Of a DNA stretch of 64,000 nucleotides, positions 34,127 through 43,310 are shown in pieces. Within the stretch, counting starts at the first letter, position 1, and the number at the start of each line of letters is the position of its first letter. The notes under the pieces were generated by a model. That model searched no databases. It was given only the letters and a program-made list of their open reading frames with translations, and was not told the DNA's origin. The translations under genes were made by a program, and so were the position numbers. Source of the DNA: CANMXU01 sp052030545 (GTDB taxonomy: Bacteria > Pseudomonadota > Gammaproteobacteria > Enterobacterales > Alteromonadaceae); NCBI RefSeq assembly GCF_052030545.1, contig NZ_JBPDIH010000002.1, forward strand, positions 592,791 through 656,790, in the 5' to 3' direction.

Positions 34127-36703
34127 TTGTTCTACGGTAAAATTATCAATTTCGTTTTGCATAAACCTAAGATGGTTTACTTGGTATTGCTTTTAGCCAC
34201 GCTCGCAAGCATGGCGATGATGCCCAATATACAAGTCGATACGGATCCGGAAAATATGTTGAGCGCTGACGCCCCTGCCCGCGTTTTTCACAATCAAACT
34301 AAAAATGAATTCACCATGCGAGACATGGTTGTTTTAGGCGCAATTAGTAACGACAACATCTTCACTGTGGATAACTTGCAAACCATTCACCAAGTTTCCG
34401 CACAAGTTAGCCAATTAGAAGGCGTTATTAAAAAAGATCTGTTATCGCTTAATGAAGTCGATAATATCCGCCAAAGTAATGGCGGTGGAATTCGCTTTGA
34501 ATACTTAATGAAGCAAGCACCTACTAACGTAACACAAGCGTTAGCGATTGAAGAATCGGTTAAGCGTTTGCCAATGCTCGACAATACCTTGGTTTCTGGC
34601 GACAGCAAAGCCATTGCTATTTACGTTCCTATTATTAGTAAAGATCAAAGTTACCTTATCGCTGAACAAATTCGAGAAATTACCAGCAAAATTACTAGCG
34701 AAACAAAGTCCGAGTTAAATTTCCATATTACCGGCTTGCCTGTTGCAGAAGACCAATTTGGTTATGAAATGTTTGTGCAAATGGCAGTTGCCGCCCCCAT
34801 GGCAGGTGCCGCTATTTTTTTCTTGCTGTGGTATTTTTTCAGAAATTTCACCTTAATTATCGCGCCTATGGTAGTTGCCATGGCAACCGTTATTATTATT
34901 ATGGGCTCATTAATTGGCATGGGTTTTACTGTGCATATTATGTCGTCGATGATCGCGATTTTCTTAATGCCAATTGCTGTGGTTGACTCAGTGCACGTAC
35001 TGTCTGAATTCTCTGATCGTTATCGCGCCGGCGACGACGCCAAAGCAGTGATTAAAAAAGTCATGGGTCATTTATTTACGCCAATGCTTTATACCTCAGT
35101 CACATCAGCGATAGGTTTTTACTCATTATTATTAACACCAATTCCGCCAGTTAAGGTATTTGGTGCCTTTATCGGCACAGGCATTTTATTAGCATTTTTG
35201 TTAACTATTACCTTTCTACCGGCCTATATTGCAAGGTTAAGTCCGAAAACACTTCATAAACTCCAAGTATCGATTAAGGCGCTAGAAAATAAAGGCCGTT
35301 TATCGACGGTACTTGAGCGATTAGGCCTTTTCTCGGTAAAACGTAGTAAGCTTATTTTAGTGGCTTTTATTGCCTTATTTGTACTAAGTCTTGAAGGTGT
35401 TAGTCGTATTGAAATCAACGACAATCCGATCAACTGGTTTAAAAGCGACCATCAAATTCGTATTGCTGATAAAGCATTAAACCAACATTTTGCCGGCACA
35501 TATGACGCATGGTTAGTATTTTCAGCCAAAAATACTAAAAACCAATTAGCCGTTGAAGCATTTAGCCAAGTGTTTGACCAAGCAAGCAGTAATGGCTTAC
35601 AAGCCGCTGAAATCAAAAAACAACTGCAATTAGCTAAAACTGACGCTAGCTATCGCTTTTTTACTCAAGACTTACTTGTTGCCATTGATGATTTAGCGTT
35701 TAGCGAAAGTGATGAAATACAGCCTTGGATCGAACAACTTTTTGAAATCGCCGATAACGCCTACAACCAAAATAAACTGTTTCAGCAACCCCACGTATTA
35801 GAATGGATGGCCAACTTACAGAGCCAACTTGTTGAAACAGGGCTGGTTGGTAAAGCGAATGGTTTAGCCGATATTGTCCGCACGGTGAACCGCGAGCTGC
35901 ATTCAGGCCAAGCCGATGACTTTGCTATTCCTACGTCAGCTAATGGTGTTGCACAAACGTTATTGCAATATCAGTCGTCACATCGCCCTGATGATTTATG
36001 GCACTTTGTCACGAAAGACTACCAAAAAAGTTTACTTTGGCTGCAAATGACCAGTGGTGATAACCAACATACCAGCAAGGTAGTTGCTTGGGTGGAAAGT
36101 TATATTCAGGCAAACCCTGCGCCAGTAGAAATTGATATTAATTGGGCAGGTAAATCTTACCTGAACATTGTTTGGCAAGATGCAATGGTTAGCGGCATGA
36201 TAGACAGTTTACTTTCTTCATTTGTCATTGTTTTTGCCATGATGGTATTACTCTTTCGCTCGCTTAAATATGGCATTTTAGCGATGTTACCGCTGACCTT
36301 TACCATTACCATGATCTACGGATTAATTGGCTGGTTTGGTAAAGCGTACGACATGCCAATTGCTGTGTTGTCGGCATTAACATTAGGGCTATCTATCGAC
36401 TTCGCTATTCATTTTTTACAACGTGTTCGCGAAGAAGAAAAACGCACTAAAAGCCTAAATAAAGCACTGCAAGCTATGTTTCAAGAACCCAGTCGTGCCA
36501 TTGCCCGCAACGCTATTGTTGTTGCTATTGGATTTACGCCGCTACTGTTATCACCGTTAGTGCCGTATATCACGGTTGGCTTTTTCTTAGCGAGCATTAT
36601 GGCGCTATCAGCCTTAGTAACATTAGTGTTACTACCGAGCTTATTGCATTTATTCAACAAAAATTCAGCTTCAACATGTGTAGTTGAAGATCCGAGTCAT
36701 TAA
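34127..36703 (+). CDS. MMPL/HpnN-like RND lipid transporter
   Basis: Inner-membrane RND-superfamily protein of 858 residues with 12 predicted membrane segments in two six-helix halves. Each half has a first segment, a large periplasmic loop and five further segments. Visible cores are FLMPIAVVDSVHVLSEFSDR in the first half and SALTLGLSIDFAIHFLQRV in the second. The family exports lipids and other hydrophobic molecules (hopanoids for HpnN). The start is a TTG at 34127 with AAGGA six bases upstream. It is the first gene of a four-gene operon opposite the ArsR repressor. Confidence 0.88.
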   Translation: MFYGKIINFVLHKPKMVYLVLLLATLASMAMMPNIQVDTDPENMLSADAPARVFHNQTKNEFTMRDMVVLGAISNDNIFTVDNLQTIHQVSAQVSQLEGVIKKDLLSLNEVDNIRQSNGGGIRFEYLMKQAPTNVTQALAIEESVKRLPMLDNTLVSGDSKAIAIYVPIISKDQSYLIAEQIREITSKITSETKSELNFHITGLPVAEDQFGYEMFVQMAVAAPMAGAAIFFLLWYFFRNFTLIIAPMVVAMATVIIIMGSLIGMGFTVHIMSSMIAIFLMPIAVVDSVHVLSEFSDRYRAGDDAKAVIKKVMGHLFTPMLYTSVTSAIGFYSLLLTPIPPVKVFGAFIGTGILLAFLLTITFLPAYIARLSPKTLHKLQVSIKALENKGRLSTVLERLGLFSVKRSKLILVAFIALFVLSLEGVSRIEINDNPINWFKSDHQIRIADKALNQHFAGTYDAWLVFSAKNTKNQLAVEAFSQVFDQASSNGLQAAEIKKQLQLAKTDASYRFFTQDLLVAIDDLAFSESDEIQPWIEQLFEIADNAYNQNKLFQQPHVLEWMANLQSQLVETGLVGKANGLADIVRTVNRELHSGQADDFAIPTSANGVAQTLLQYQSSHRPDDLWHFVTKDYQKSLLWLQMTSGDNQHTSKVVAWVESYIQANPAPVEIDINWAGKSYLNIVWQDAMVSGMIDSLLSSFVIVFAMMVLLFRSLKYGILAMLPLTFTITMIYGLIGWFGKAYDMPIAVLSALTLGLSIDFAIHFLQRVREEEKRTKSLNKALQAMFQEPSRAIARNAIVVAIGFTPLLLSPLVPYITVGFFLASIMALSALVTLVLLPSLLHLFNKNSASTCVVEDPSH

Positions 36704-36734
36704 AGCAAGTTGATCTAGAAAGCAGGTAACTATT

Positions 36735-37547
36735 ATGAAATTTTCCAAGACACAACCACCATTCATTCAGCTATTTATCGCGTTAATACTAACGGCATTT
36801 TCCACGTTAGCAGCGAGTGAGACTTTAACCAGTGCTGATGAAATTATTAAACGAGCTAACTTAAGCTCTTATTACCAAGGTGAGGACGGCCGCGCACAAG
36901 CACGCATGATTATTGTTGACCGCAAAGGTAATAAGCAAATGCGTCAATTCACCATTTTACGTAAAGACCATCAAGATTATGGCGATCAAGAAATGTTGGT
37001 ATTTTTTGCAAGACCAACAGACGTACAAGGCACGGTTTTTCGTGTGCAAAAGCGTCCACAAGCTGACGATAATCGTTGGTTATACCTACCAGCACTTGAT
37101 TTAGTGAAACGTATTTCAGCAGGTGACAAACGGACCTCATTTGTTGGCGCGCATTTTTATTATGAAGATGTTTCTGGGCGTAACCCACAAGAAGATAACT
37201 TTACGTTACTGGCAACAACTGACGCTGTTTATCGCTTAAAAGCCCAACCTAAAACGCCTGAATCTGTTGAGTTTGATCATTACATCATTGAAATAGACAA
37301 AGTCACCATGCTGCCAATGCAAGTGATTTACTTTGATGGAAACGGTGAAAAAATAAGAAAGATGCAGGTGTTAAAAACTAAAAAAGTTGATGGTTTTCAT
37401 ACGGTATTGCATTCAAAAATTACCGACTTAACCGACGGCAGTTACACCGAAATGCAATTTAGAAACGTGAAATATAACTTAGCACTACCCGAAAGTATTT
37501 TCAGCGAGCGTAGTTTGCGTAATCCACCAAAAGCTTGGTTAAGGTAA
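36735..37547 (+). CDS. LolA-like outer-membrane lipoprotein-sorting protein
   Basis: Periplasmic protein of 270 residues with a signal peptide (1-27, STLAAS) and the LolA/LolB-like fold of Pfam LolA_like (visible MRQFTILRKDHQDYGDQEML and RWLYLPALDLVKRISAGDK). Such proteins regularly pair with MMPL transporters and probably carry a lipid across the periplasm. It is 31 bp after the MMPL gene. An AGG site precedes the ATG. Confidence 0.85.
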   Translation: MKFSKTQPPFIQLFIALILTAFSTLAASETLTSADEIIKRANLSSYYQGEDGRAQARMIIVDRKGNKQMRQFTILRKDHQDYGDQEMLVFFARPTDVQGTVFRVQKRPQADDNRWLYLPALDLVKRISAGDKRTSFVGAHFYYEDVSGRNPQEDNFTLLATTDAVYRLKAQPKTPESVEFDHYIIEIDKVTMLPMQVIYFDGNGEKIRKMQVLKTKKVDGFHTVLHSKITDLTDGSYTEMQFRNVKYNLALPESIFSERSLRNPPKAWLR

Positions 37548-37555
37548 GGTTTAAC

Positions 37556-38956
37556 GTGAAAATAGAGCAATTGCCTTTTATTTTAGCTGCTATTGCCGCA
37601 AGTGCTGCGTTGCCGGTATTGGCTGATGCGACTGAACAAAAAGCGCTGCAAGCGCAACCCAGTGTTGCGGACACTCAAGCCACTAAACAAGAAAATACCG
37701 GATGGTCAGACGAAAACGGGGACGATGCGTGGTCAGACGAACAATGGGGTGACGATCAATGGGGTGACGATACATGGTCAGAGCAACAAGACTCAGCTTG
37801 GCAAATTTCAGGCTTTGGCGAGCTTGGTTACGGTCACTTTTTACAAAATAATATTGTTCAGTCTTCCTCGTCATTAAAAGAAGCCCGTGGCCGCATTGAT
37901 ATCAATTACAGTCATGATGTCTTTGAGTTTGATGCTAGCGGCGATTTACTGGTTGATGGGGTTTTAAACGACACATTGTGGCAAACCCGCGAATTAAGCA
38001 TCAGTGCCAGCCCGCTATCAATGCTCGATGTTAAAATAGGTCGTCAGGTATTAACTTGGGGTACGGGTGACTATGTATTTTTAAACGACTTATTTGCCAA
38101 AGACTGGCAATCCTTTTTCTCAGGGCGTGACGACGAATACCTCAAAGCGCCATCGGACAGTGTCCGTTTAACTGCCTATGCCAATGACATCACTTTTGAT
38201 TTTGCATGGACACCTCAATTTACGCCAGATCATTATTTAACCGGCGAGCGTTTTTCTTTCTACTCCCCTTTTCATGGCGAAAATATTGCGCCCGGAGAAG
38301 ATTTTAACGTTCAGCAAACTAAAGATGATCAATATTCAGCACGCATCGCCACCACAATAAACAATACTGAAATTGCACTTTATGGCTACAAGGGTTATTG
38401 GACCACGCCTGTAAGCGTTAATCATCAAGGCCAAGCCTATTTTTCACAAATGAATTCATGGGGCGCAAGTGCCATAATACCATTTGCGAAAGGCTTATTT
38501 AACGCTGAGTTTGCTTATTATGACAGTGTTGAAGATGCACAAGGTGACCAAGCCAATATTGCCAATTCTCAACTTCGTTTTTTACTCGGCTATGAACAAG
38601 AATTAGCTAAAGATCTAACGGTTAGTACACAATACTATCTCGAAAAAACATTAGATTATGATAATTACCAGCTTAGTCATCCAAATAAAGATGAAGCGGT
38701 GGCAGAGCATCGGCATGTATTAACAACCCGCTTACGTTATGCGACACATCAGCAAAACGTACTTTATAACCTGTTTGCATTTTATTCTCCTACTGATAAC
38801 GATGGCTACATCAAACCGTCAATCACTTATCGTTACAGCGATGATATTTCATTTTCAGTGGGCGCAAATTTATTTTTTGGTCAACAAGTCCATACCTTTT
38901 TTGCCCAGCATAAAGACAACAGCAATGCTTGGCTAAGAATGCGAGTGCATTATTAA
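37556..38956 (+). CDS. DUF1302-like outer-membrane beta-barrel protein
   Basis: Outer-membrane barrel of 466 residues. It has a signal peptide (ends PVLA/DAT) and a low-complexity acidic-Trp stretch (DDAWSDEQWGDDQWGDDTW) made by a perfect 15-bp direct repeat. Many amphipathic strands follow. The visible block SISASPLSMLDVKIGRQVLT and the next residues WGTGDYVFLNDLFAKDW are like DUF1302 proteins. The GTG at 37556 with AAGG upstream is preferred over an ATG at 37535 that overlaps the LolA-like gene. As third gene of the operon it could be the outer-membrane end of the lipid pathway. Confidence 0.75.
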   Translation: MKIEQLPFILAAIAASAALPVLADATEQKALQAQPSVADTQATKQENTGWSDENGDDAWSDEQWGDDQWGDDTWSEQQDSAWQISGFGELGYGHFLQNNIVQSSSSLKEARGRIDINYSHDVFEFDASGDLLVDGVLNDTLWQTRELSISASPLSMLDVKIGRQVLTWGTGDYVFLNDLFAKDWQSFFSGRDDEYLKAPSDSVRLTAYANDITFDFAWTPQFTPDHYLTGERFSFYSPFHGENIAPGEDFNVQQTKDDQYSARIATTINNTEIALYGYKGYWTTPVSVNHQGQAYFSQMNSWGASAIIPFAKGLFNAEFAYYDSVEDAQGDQANIANSQLRFLLGYEQELAKDLTVSTQYYLEKTLDYDNYQLSHPNKDEAVAEHRHVLTTRLRYATHQQNVLYNLFAFYSPTDNDGYIKPSITYRYSDDISFSVGANLFFGQQVHTFFAQHKDNSNAWLRMRVHY

Positions 38957-39000
38957 CAATGTCGCTCACTTTATTATTTTAAATAGACGAGGAAAACATC

Positions 39001-39207
39001 ATGACAATTGAACAAGCAGTATTTCGTTTCGCCGGCATCATGGTTTTATTATCGGTTGCCCTAACCTATTTTTTACATCCAAACTTTATTTGGTTAACCG
39101 CTTTTATCGGTGTAAACCTGACGCAGTACTCTTTTACGGGATTATGTCCTGCAGCAACGGTATTTAAAGCATTTGGCTTAAAGCCTGCTTGCGAATCAAA
39201 TAACTAG
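39001..39207 (+). CDS. DUF2892 (YgaP-type) small membrane protein
   Basis: Product of 68 residues with two membrane segments and the Gly-Cys-Pro type turn FTGLCPAATVFKAFGL seen in the C-terminal domain of the E. coli rhodanese YgaP. In E. coli the ArsR-type regulator YgaV controls ygaP, which parallels the ArsR repressor of this operon. GAGGA precedes the ATG. Its TAG stop is formed from the TA target site and the first G of the MITE that follows. Without the insertion, TAA would have ended the gene at the same codon. Confidence 0.82.
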   Translation: MTIEQAVFRFAGIMVLLSVALTYFLHPNFIWLTAFIGVNLTQYSFTGLCPAATVFKAFGLKPACESNN

Positions 39208-39518
39208 AGCGTGTTGATCTTTGCTGTTTGAATTTTGTTCGAGATAAAAGCGTTTTAATCGCGGCGTGAGGTTTGTTGCCTAGTCATCTAAGCAAAACAC
39301 CTCACACAGGTTACAAGTTCCAGACGTAACCTAAGTACCTACATCCATGTAGGTAACAAAGAGTAAAACGCTTTTAGCCGAATCCTTCGGACAGCGTTTG
39401 TTGTCATTTATACGGTGTTGGTACTTTATCATGTGGAATAACCACACATCAAAAGCACCGCCTTGTATAAATACCCAACAAACTGCTGCAAAAACAAACT
39501 TGAAAGATCAACACACTC
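39207..39518. mobile_element. MITE, 312 bp, IS630/Tc1-mariner type
   Basis: Non-coding element with terminal inverted repeats GAGCGTGTTGATCTTT (left) and GAGTGTGTTGATCTTT (right end read on the minus strand), one mismatch in 16. It is flanked by TA on both sides (39205-39206 and 39519-39520), the target duplication of the IS630 family. Inside are a second inverted pair, AAAAGCGTTTTA and TAAAACGCTTTT, and a hairpin CCTACATCCATGTAGG. No transposase frame fits in it. The remaining 39519-39566 holds no gene. Confidence 0.85.
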
Positions 39519-39566
39519 TAAAAGCAAACAAATTTTGTGAATCGGTTATTACTAACATTCAATAAA

Positions 39567-39604
39567 AAAGGGCGGTTGCATTATCAGTGCAACCGCCCTT
39601 TTGA
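39567..39604 (-). terminator. Strong bidirectional terminator
   Basis: AAAAGGGCGGTTGCA / TGCAACCGCCCTTTT with a 7-base loop, 24 bp after the DUF3604 stop codon. Confidence 0.9.
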
Positions 39605-39627
39605 ATGACTAGCTTAGCTAGAACAGT

Positions 39628-41580
39628 TTATTTTGGAGAATACCAAATTGGTGAAGTCCAAGCGCGTTCTTGATGCTTCATCGGTACTTCTTCAGACATT
39701 TTTGCGCCTAAGCGTTTTTGGTCATAAGCTGTCCAACGCGGTGTAGGAATTTCAAGTACACGTGCGTAGTAGAACGCTTTGATGCTTGGGTCAAAGTCAG
39801 GATCTGTCCAAGCAGTTGTAAGCTCAGCTGCGCCAATACTGTTAGTCCAAGTCGCTTCTTCAACGTTTACTGTATCGCCAACTGATGGTAGGTTTCCATC
39901 TTTATCTAGCTTACGAATATCAGCATCACCCCAGGCAACGTTGTAAATTTTCTCTTTTAATTCACCGTCAGCCGTTAACCAACCTTTAACAACTTGTACG
40001 CGGTCTAGGTTACCACTTTCAGGATCTTTAACAGCCGCCACTAAGAAAGTTGGCGCTTCTTTACCAGCAGCAGGTTGTGGTAAGTCTGTACCCATAGGTA
40101 CACCTTTCTTATAACCCGCTTCGGCAAGGTAACGATTTTCAGCATCTTTTTGGTCGTAATCCCAACCACCAAAGAAACGAACCGTCATACGTGAACCTGA
40201 GGTCGCATAAACTTCTTTTTTATGCATTGAATCCCAAAGCGCTTCACGGGTATTTTCAGTTGCCCACACGGCGGTAAAACCGGCAGAAGAATACTGCCAA
40301 GTGTAACGTGTTTTACCAAAACCTTTTTTAGATACATGCTTCCATCTGTCTTTAGATGGCTCTTGAATAACATGCTTACCGTAAAAGTTGTCTTCTTCGA
40401 TTGCTGTCATTGAGTTATGAACATCGGTACCGCCAGCAAAACCAAATTTAAATGGGTTAACACCGACTTTCTCTTCCCACTTCAAACCTTGTAATAAACC
40501 GCCGCGTAAATACATGTATGGGCGCTGCTCTGGAGTCTCAGGCTTATCAGTTAAGGTTAAGTTACCTTCTTCCCAACCCGCTAAACCGTAATCTGCAAAC
40601 TCATCATTTGGAGATAATGTTGGATGTGTTTCACTGTTACCTTTAGTTTGCATCATCTCTTGCATTACTTCGTATTTAGCACGACGCTCTGCATATTCTT
40701 TATCAATTGGTGAACCGTCAAACTTCGTTGGTTCGAACATACGAGCACCCGACAAGTTACCATTGTGTGGAATAGCTAATACTTGGTCGCCAGTGCTTTG
40801 CTCGTATTTTTCCATCCAATCCCAAAGTTTTTCAGGATCTTGGCTTTGCCATGAAGTATACGGCATCATTTGATCCGCTTGAGTTTTGTCGCCGCGGTAT
40901 AAAACATTACGGTGTAAGTTGTTACCACTTGGTACTGATGTCCACTCGTAGCCGATCATCGCAGTAAACTTACCAGGTTCGTTAAAGCGCTCAGCAGTTT
41001 TTGTGTATTCTTGCCAAACACTCTTCATTACTGGGCCAGCAATTTTAGGGTTAGTTAATGGGGCAGGTAAGGTGCCGTTACCTTGAGCAACAACAACTTC
41101 ATTGGTAACAGCTGCAGCAGCCTGTCCACCTTCTTTCATCGCTTTGCTCCAGCGAACGACGGTTTCATCATCCATCAATAGAGGGTTGCCGTTATAGACT
41201 TCATACATGATACCTAAGCCTTCAACGTGGTCAGCAACCACTAAGAAGTCTAACGGACGGTTAAGTTTGGCAGGAATACCTGAATTAGAAACAACTTCTT
41301 CACCACGAGCAAAACGATAGGCTTCTTCTGGGCCTAAACGGTTACCATTCATAAACGCATCACCCGAGTTTGCGGTGTGGTTATGGGTGTCACCAAAATA
41401 AACATTAGTCGGGTAATTTTCACCCGCCATAGGAGAATACTGCTTACGAGCTTGTTCGCTTGCACCATCCTGACCAGCTACAGCTTGAGAGCCTGCAGCT
41501 AAGAGGGCAACCATAAGACAATATAAGCTATTTTTCGACGCCGATTTAACCAAGCTCGACGTAATAAGATTACGTTTCAT
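39628..41580 (-). CDS. DUF3604 exported protein
   Basis: Secreted or periplasmic protein of 650 residues with a signal peptide (to about residue 36, SQAVAG). The DUF3604 domain resembles PHP metal-dependent hydrolases. Metal-type motifs are visible: YFGDTHNHTANSGDAF near residue 60, LVVADHVEGLG near 112, IPHNGNLSGARMF and GGTDVHNSMTAIEEDNFYG. The substrate is unknown. It is transcribed alone and ends at the strong terminator. Confidence 0.85.
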   Translation of the reverse strand: MKRNLITSSLVKSASKNSLYCLMVALLAAGSQAVAGQDGASEQARKQYSPMAGENYPTNVYFGDTHNHTANSGDAFMNGNRLGPEEAYRFARGEEVVSNSGIPAKLNRPLDFLVVADHVEGLGIMYEVYNGNPLLMDDETVVRWSKAMKEGGQAAAAVTNEVVVAQGNGTLPAPLTNPKIAGPVMKSVWQEYTKTAERFNEPGKFTAMIGYEWTSVPSGNNLHRNVLYRGDKTQADQMMPYTSWQSQDPEKLWDWMEKYEQSTGDQVLAIPHNGNLSGARMFEPTKFDGSPIDKEYAERRAKYEVMQEMMQTKGNSETHPTLSPNDEFADYGLAGWEEGNLTLTDKPETPEQRPYMYLRGGLLQGLKWEEKVGVNPFKFGFAGGTDVHNSMTAIEEDNFYGKHVIQEPSKDRWKHVSKKGFGKTRYTWQYSSAGFTAVWATENTREALWDSMHKKEVYATSGSRMTVRFFGGWDYDQKDAENRYLAEAGYKKGVPMGTDLPQPAAGKEAPTFLVAAVKDPESGNLDRVQVVKGWLTADGELKEKIYNVAWGDADIRKLDKDGNLPSVGDTVNVEEATWTNSIGAAELTTAWTDPDFDPSIKAFYYARVLEIPTPRWTAYDQKRLGAKMSEEVPMKHQERAWTSPIWYSPK

Positions 41581-42024
41581 AATAGAACCTTTAAATTGTT
41601 AAAAAAATGTAACACCACAAAACACAACATACCACCTTTTGTGCACCAACTTAAATAAATTTAAGAGCTACTTTAAGGTTTTTACGGTTTATGTAATGAG
41701 ATTCGGTTTAAGTATAGATGTTATTGGAAAGGGTATACGTAAAGGCAGTAAAATATAAGAGCAAATTACACACCCTTACCGCCCAAAACATTTTTGTACA
41801 TTTGTATAATTGGTAATGGTAGTTTAATTAATAAAATTCAGTTTATTCACTTAAAAAGCTTTTAACTAACAAGATATAACCCGTTAAGAGAAAACAAACT
41901 ATTTTTGATTTAGTTAGTTGCTTACTAGAGCATGTTGACTACCATGATAAGATAACAATTTTGTCATCCAAGCCTGTAGTAAATGATATCTACTGCTTGG
42001 TGTTAGCGAATAAGTGATAATGTT
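41581..42024. other. Intergenic region, no gene seen
   Basis: 444 bp between the divergent DUF3604 and SDR genes. It must hold both promoters. An imperfect inverted repeat CCAAGC...GCTTGG (41969-42001) with inner GTAG/CTAC lies 23 bp before the SDR start and is a possible operator. A lone word TAGAGCATGTTGA at 41926 resembles the MITE end but has no partner. Confidence 0.5.
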
Positions 42025-42804
42025 ATGAACATGGGAATAAAAGGTAAGTGGGCTTTGGTATGCGCATCGTCTAAAGGTTTAGGCCGAGGTTGTGCTGAGG
42101 CATTAGCTGCTGAAGGTGTTAATGTGATTATTAACGCAAGGGGCGAACAAGCGTTACTAGCAACCGAGCAATACCTTAAAGAGACCTATCAAGTCGAAGT
42201 TATCGCAATTGCAGCCGACATCACCACTGAATCAGGGCAAGAAAAAGTACTAGCGGTTGCTGATAAAGTAGATATTTTAGTGACTAATGCCGGAGGGCCA
42301 CCTCCGGGCATATGGAGCGATTGGGATAGAGACGATTTTATCGCAGCAATAGATGCCAATATGCTCACTCCTATCGCGCTGATGAAAGCCATACTGCCAG
42401 CAATGATCGCAAAAGGTTGGGGCCGCATAGTTAACATCACAAGCGTTTCGGTAAAATCACCTATTGCTGTATTAGGCTTATCTAATTCTGCTCGAGCAGG
42501 TTTAACTGGTTATGTGGCCGGCACAGCACGTCAGGTTGCTAAACACGGCGTAACTATCAATAATTTACAACCGGGCATTCATGCCACTGATCGCGCAACA
42601 GCACTAGATACCGGCGCAGCCAAATTACAAAGTATCAGCCTAGACGAAGCCCAACAACAACGCTGTGAAACTATTCCTGTTGGGCGTTATGGCACCGCTG
42701 CAGAGTTTGGCGCAAGTTGTGCGTTTTTATGCTCTGAGCACGCAGGCTTTATTGTTGGCCAGAATATTTTACTCGACGGCGGCGCAGTTAACTCCACAAT
42801 GTAA
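42025..42804 (+). CDS. SDR family oxidoreductase
   Basis: Short-chain dehydrogenase/reductase of 259 residues with a Rossmann fold, NAD(P)-dependent. The cofactor motif is altered to CASSKGLGRGCAEAL (a classical-type glycine pattern SxxxGxG), with VTNAGGPPPG for the NNAG motif. The catalytic Ser is in NITSVSVKSP. The usual YxxxK is replaced by a segment around LSNSARAGLTGYV, which has no tyrosine before the basic residue, so the catalytic set is atypical. The substrate is unknown. The ribosome site is weak and the ATG at 42031 is an alternative. Confidence 0.82.
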   Translation: MNMGIKGKWALVCASSKGLGRGCAEALAAEGVNVIINARGEQALLATEQYLKETYQVEVIAIAADITTESGQEKVLAVADKVDILVTNAGGPPPGIWSDWDRDDFIAAIDANMLTPIALMKAILPAMIAKGWGRIVNITSVSVKSPIAVLGLSNSARAGLTGYVAGTARQVAKHGVTINNLQPGIHATDRATALDTGAAKLQSISLDEAQQQRCETIPVGRYGTAAEFGASCAFLCSEHAGFIVGQNILLDGGAVNSTM

Positions 42805-42835
42805 ATTAAGCCATATACGCACGCCATTACATGCG

Positions 42836-42873
42836 TTTTTATTGTATTTACTTTAAGGTAAATACAATAAAAA
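42836..42873. terminator. Bidirectional terminator overlapping a coding end
   Basis: Perfect 16-bp arms (TTTTTATTGTATTTAC and GTAAATACAATAAAAA) around TTTAAG between the convergent SDR and DUF2956 genes. The right arm and loop include the last codons and stop of DUF2956. Confidence 0.8.
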
Positions 42874-43168
42874 CAAGCCAGCTCAGCAGCAACAATACCC
42901 AAGGTAGCTTGTTGATAAATGAATTGCTGGCTGGTTTCGGCTGTTCAACATTGTCAATGTCTTGAACTTGCTTTGCTTTTAATTCTTTTTTTCTAAGTTT
43001 ATCTCGTTCACGCGCTTTGGCTTTTTGCTGTTTTTTGTATTCACTAATGCCTTTTTCAATGCCTTGGGCAATAAGTTTAGTTTGCTCTTTACTCTGGCCT
43101 TTTTTCTGTGTGCCTTTTGCAATTTTCATTGCTTCATTTTGGGTTTCAACTGATGATTTTTCGCTCAT
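42848..43168 (-). CDS. DUF2956 family protein
   Basis: Product of 106 residues: a Lys/Gln/Glu-rich, probably helical cytoplasmic part (ETQNEAMKIAKGTQKKGQSK) and one C-terminal membrane segment (PWVLLLLSWLVFIVFTLK), so a tail-anchored topology. It matches DUF2956 of Alteromonadales and Vibrionales, with no known function. It is a single gene. Confidence 0.82.
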   Translation of the reverse strand: MSEKSSVETQNEAMKIAKGTQKKGQSKEQTKLIAQGIEKGISEYKKQQKAKARERDKLRKKELKAKQVQDIDNVEQPKPASNSFINKLPWVLLLLSWLVFIVFTLK

Positions 43169-43310
43169 TTATTCATTACGATTAGTGATATTCAACTGAC
43201 TATTAAATTACGGTATCCAACAACAATTATCCAGTAATTTACTTGTTACTTTTATCGGGGTACGGCACACTATCAGCCATTCAATATTTACCGCAATTTT
43301 AGAGAATACC

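Noticed and set aside
37593..37877. 94-codon open frame in another phase
   Set aside because: It lies inside the porin gene over its Trp/Asp repeat. The porin frame has the signal peptide and ribosome site.
41926..41938. Second copy of the MITE end (TAGAGCATGTTGA)
   Set aside because: Only about 13 bp resemble the terminal repeat, no matching right end or TA-flanked body was found, and chance is possible in AT-rich DNA.
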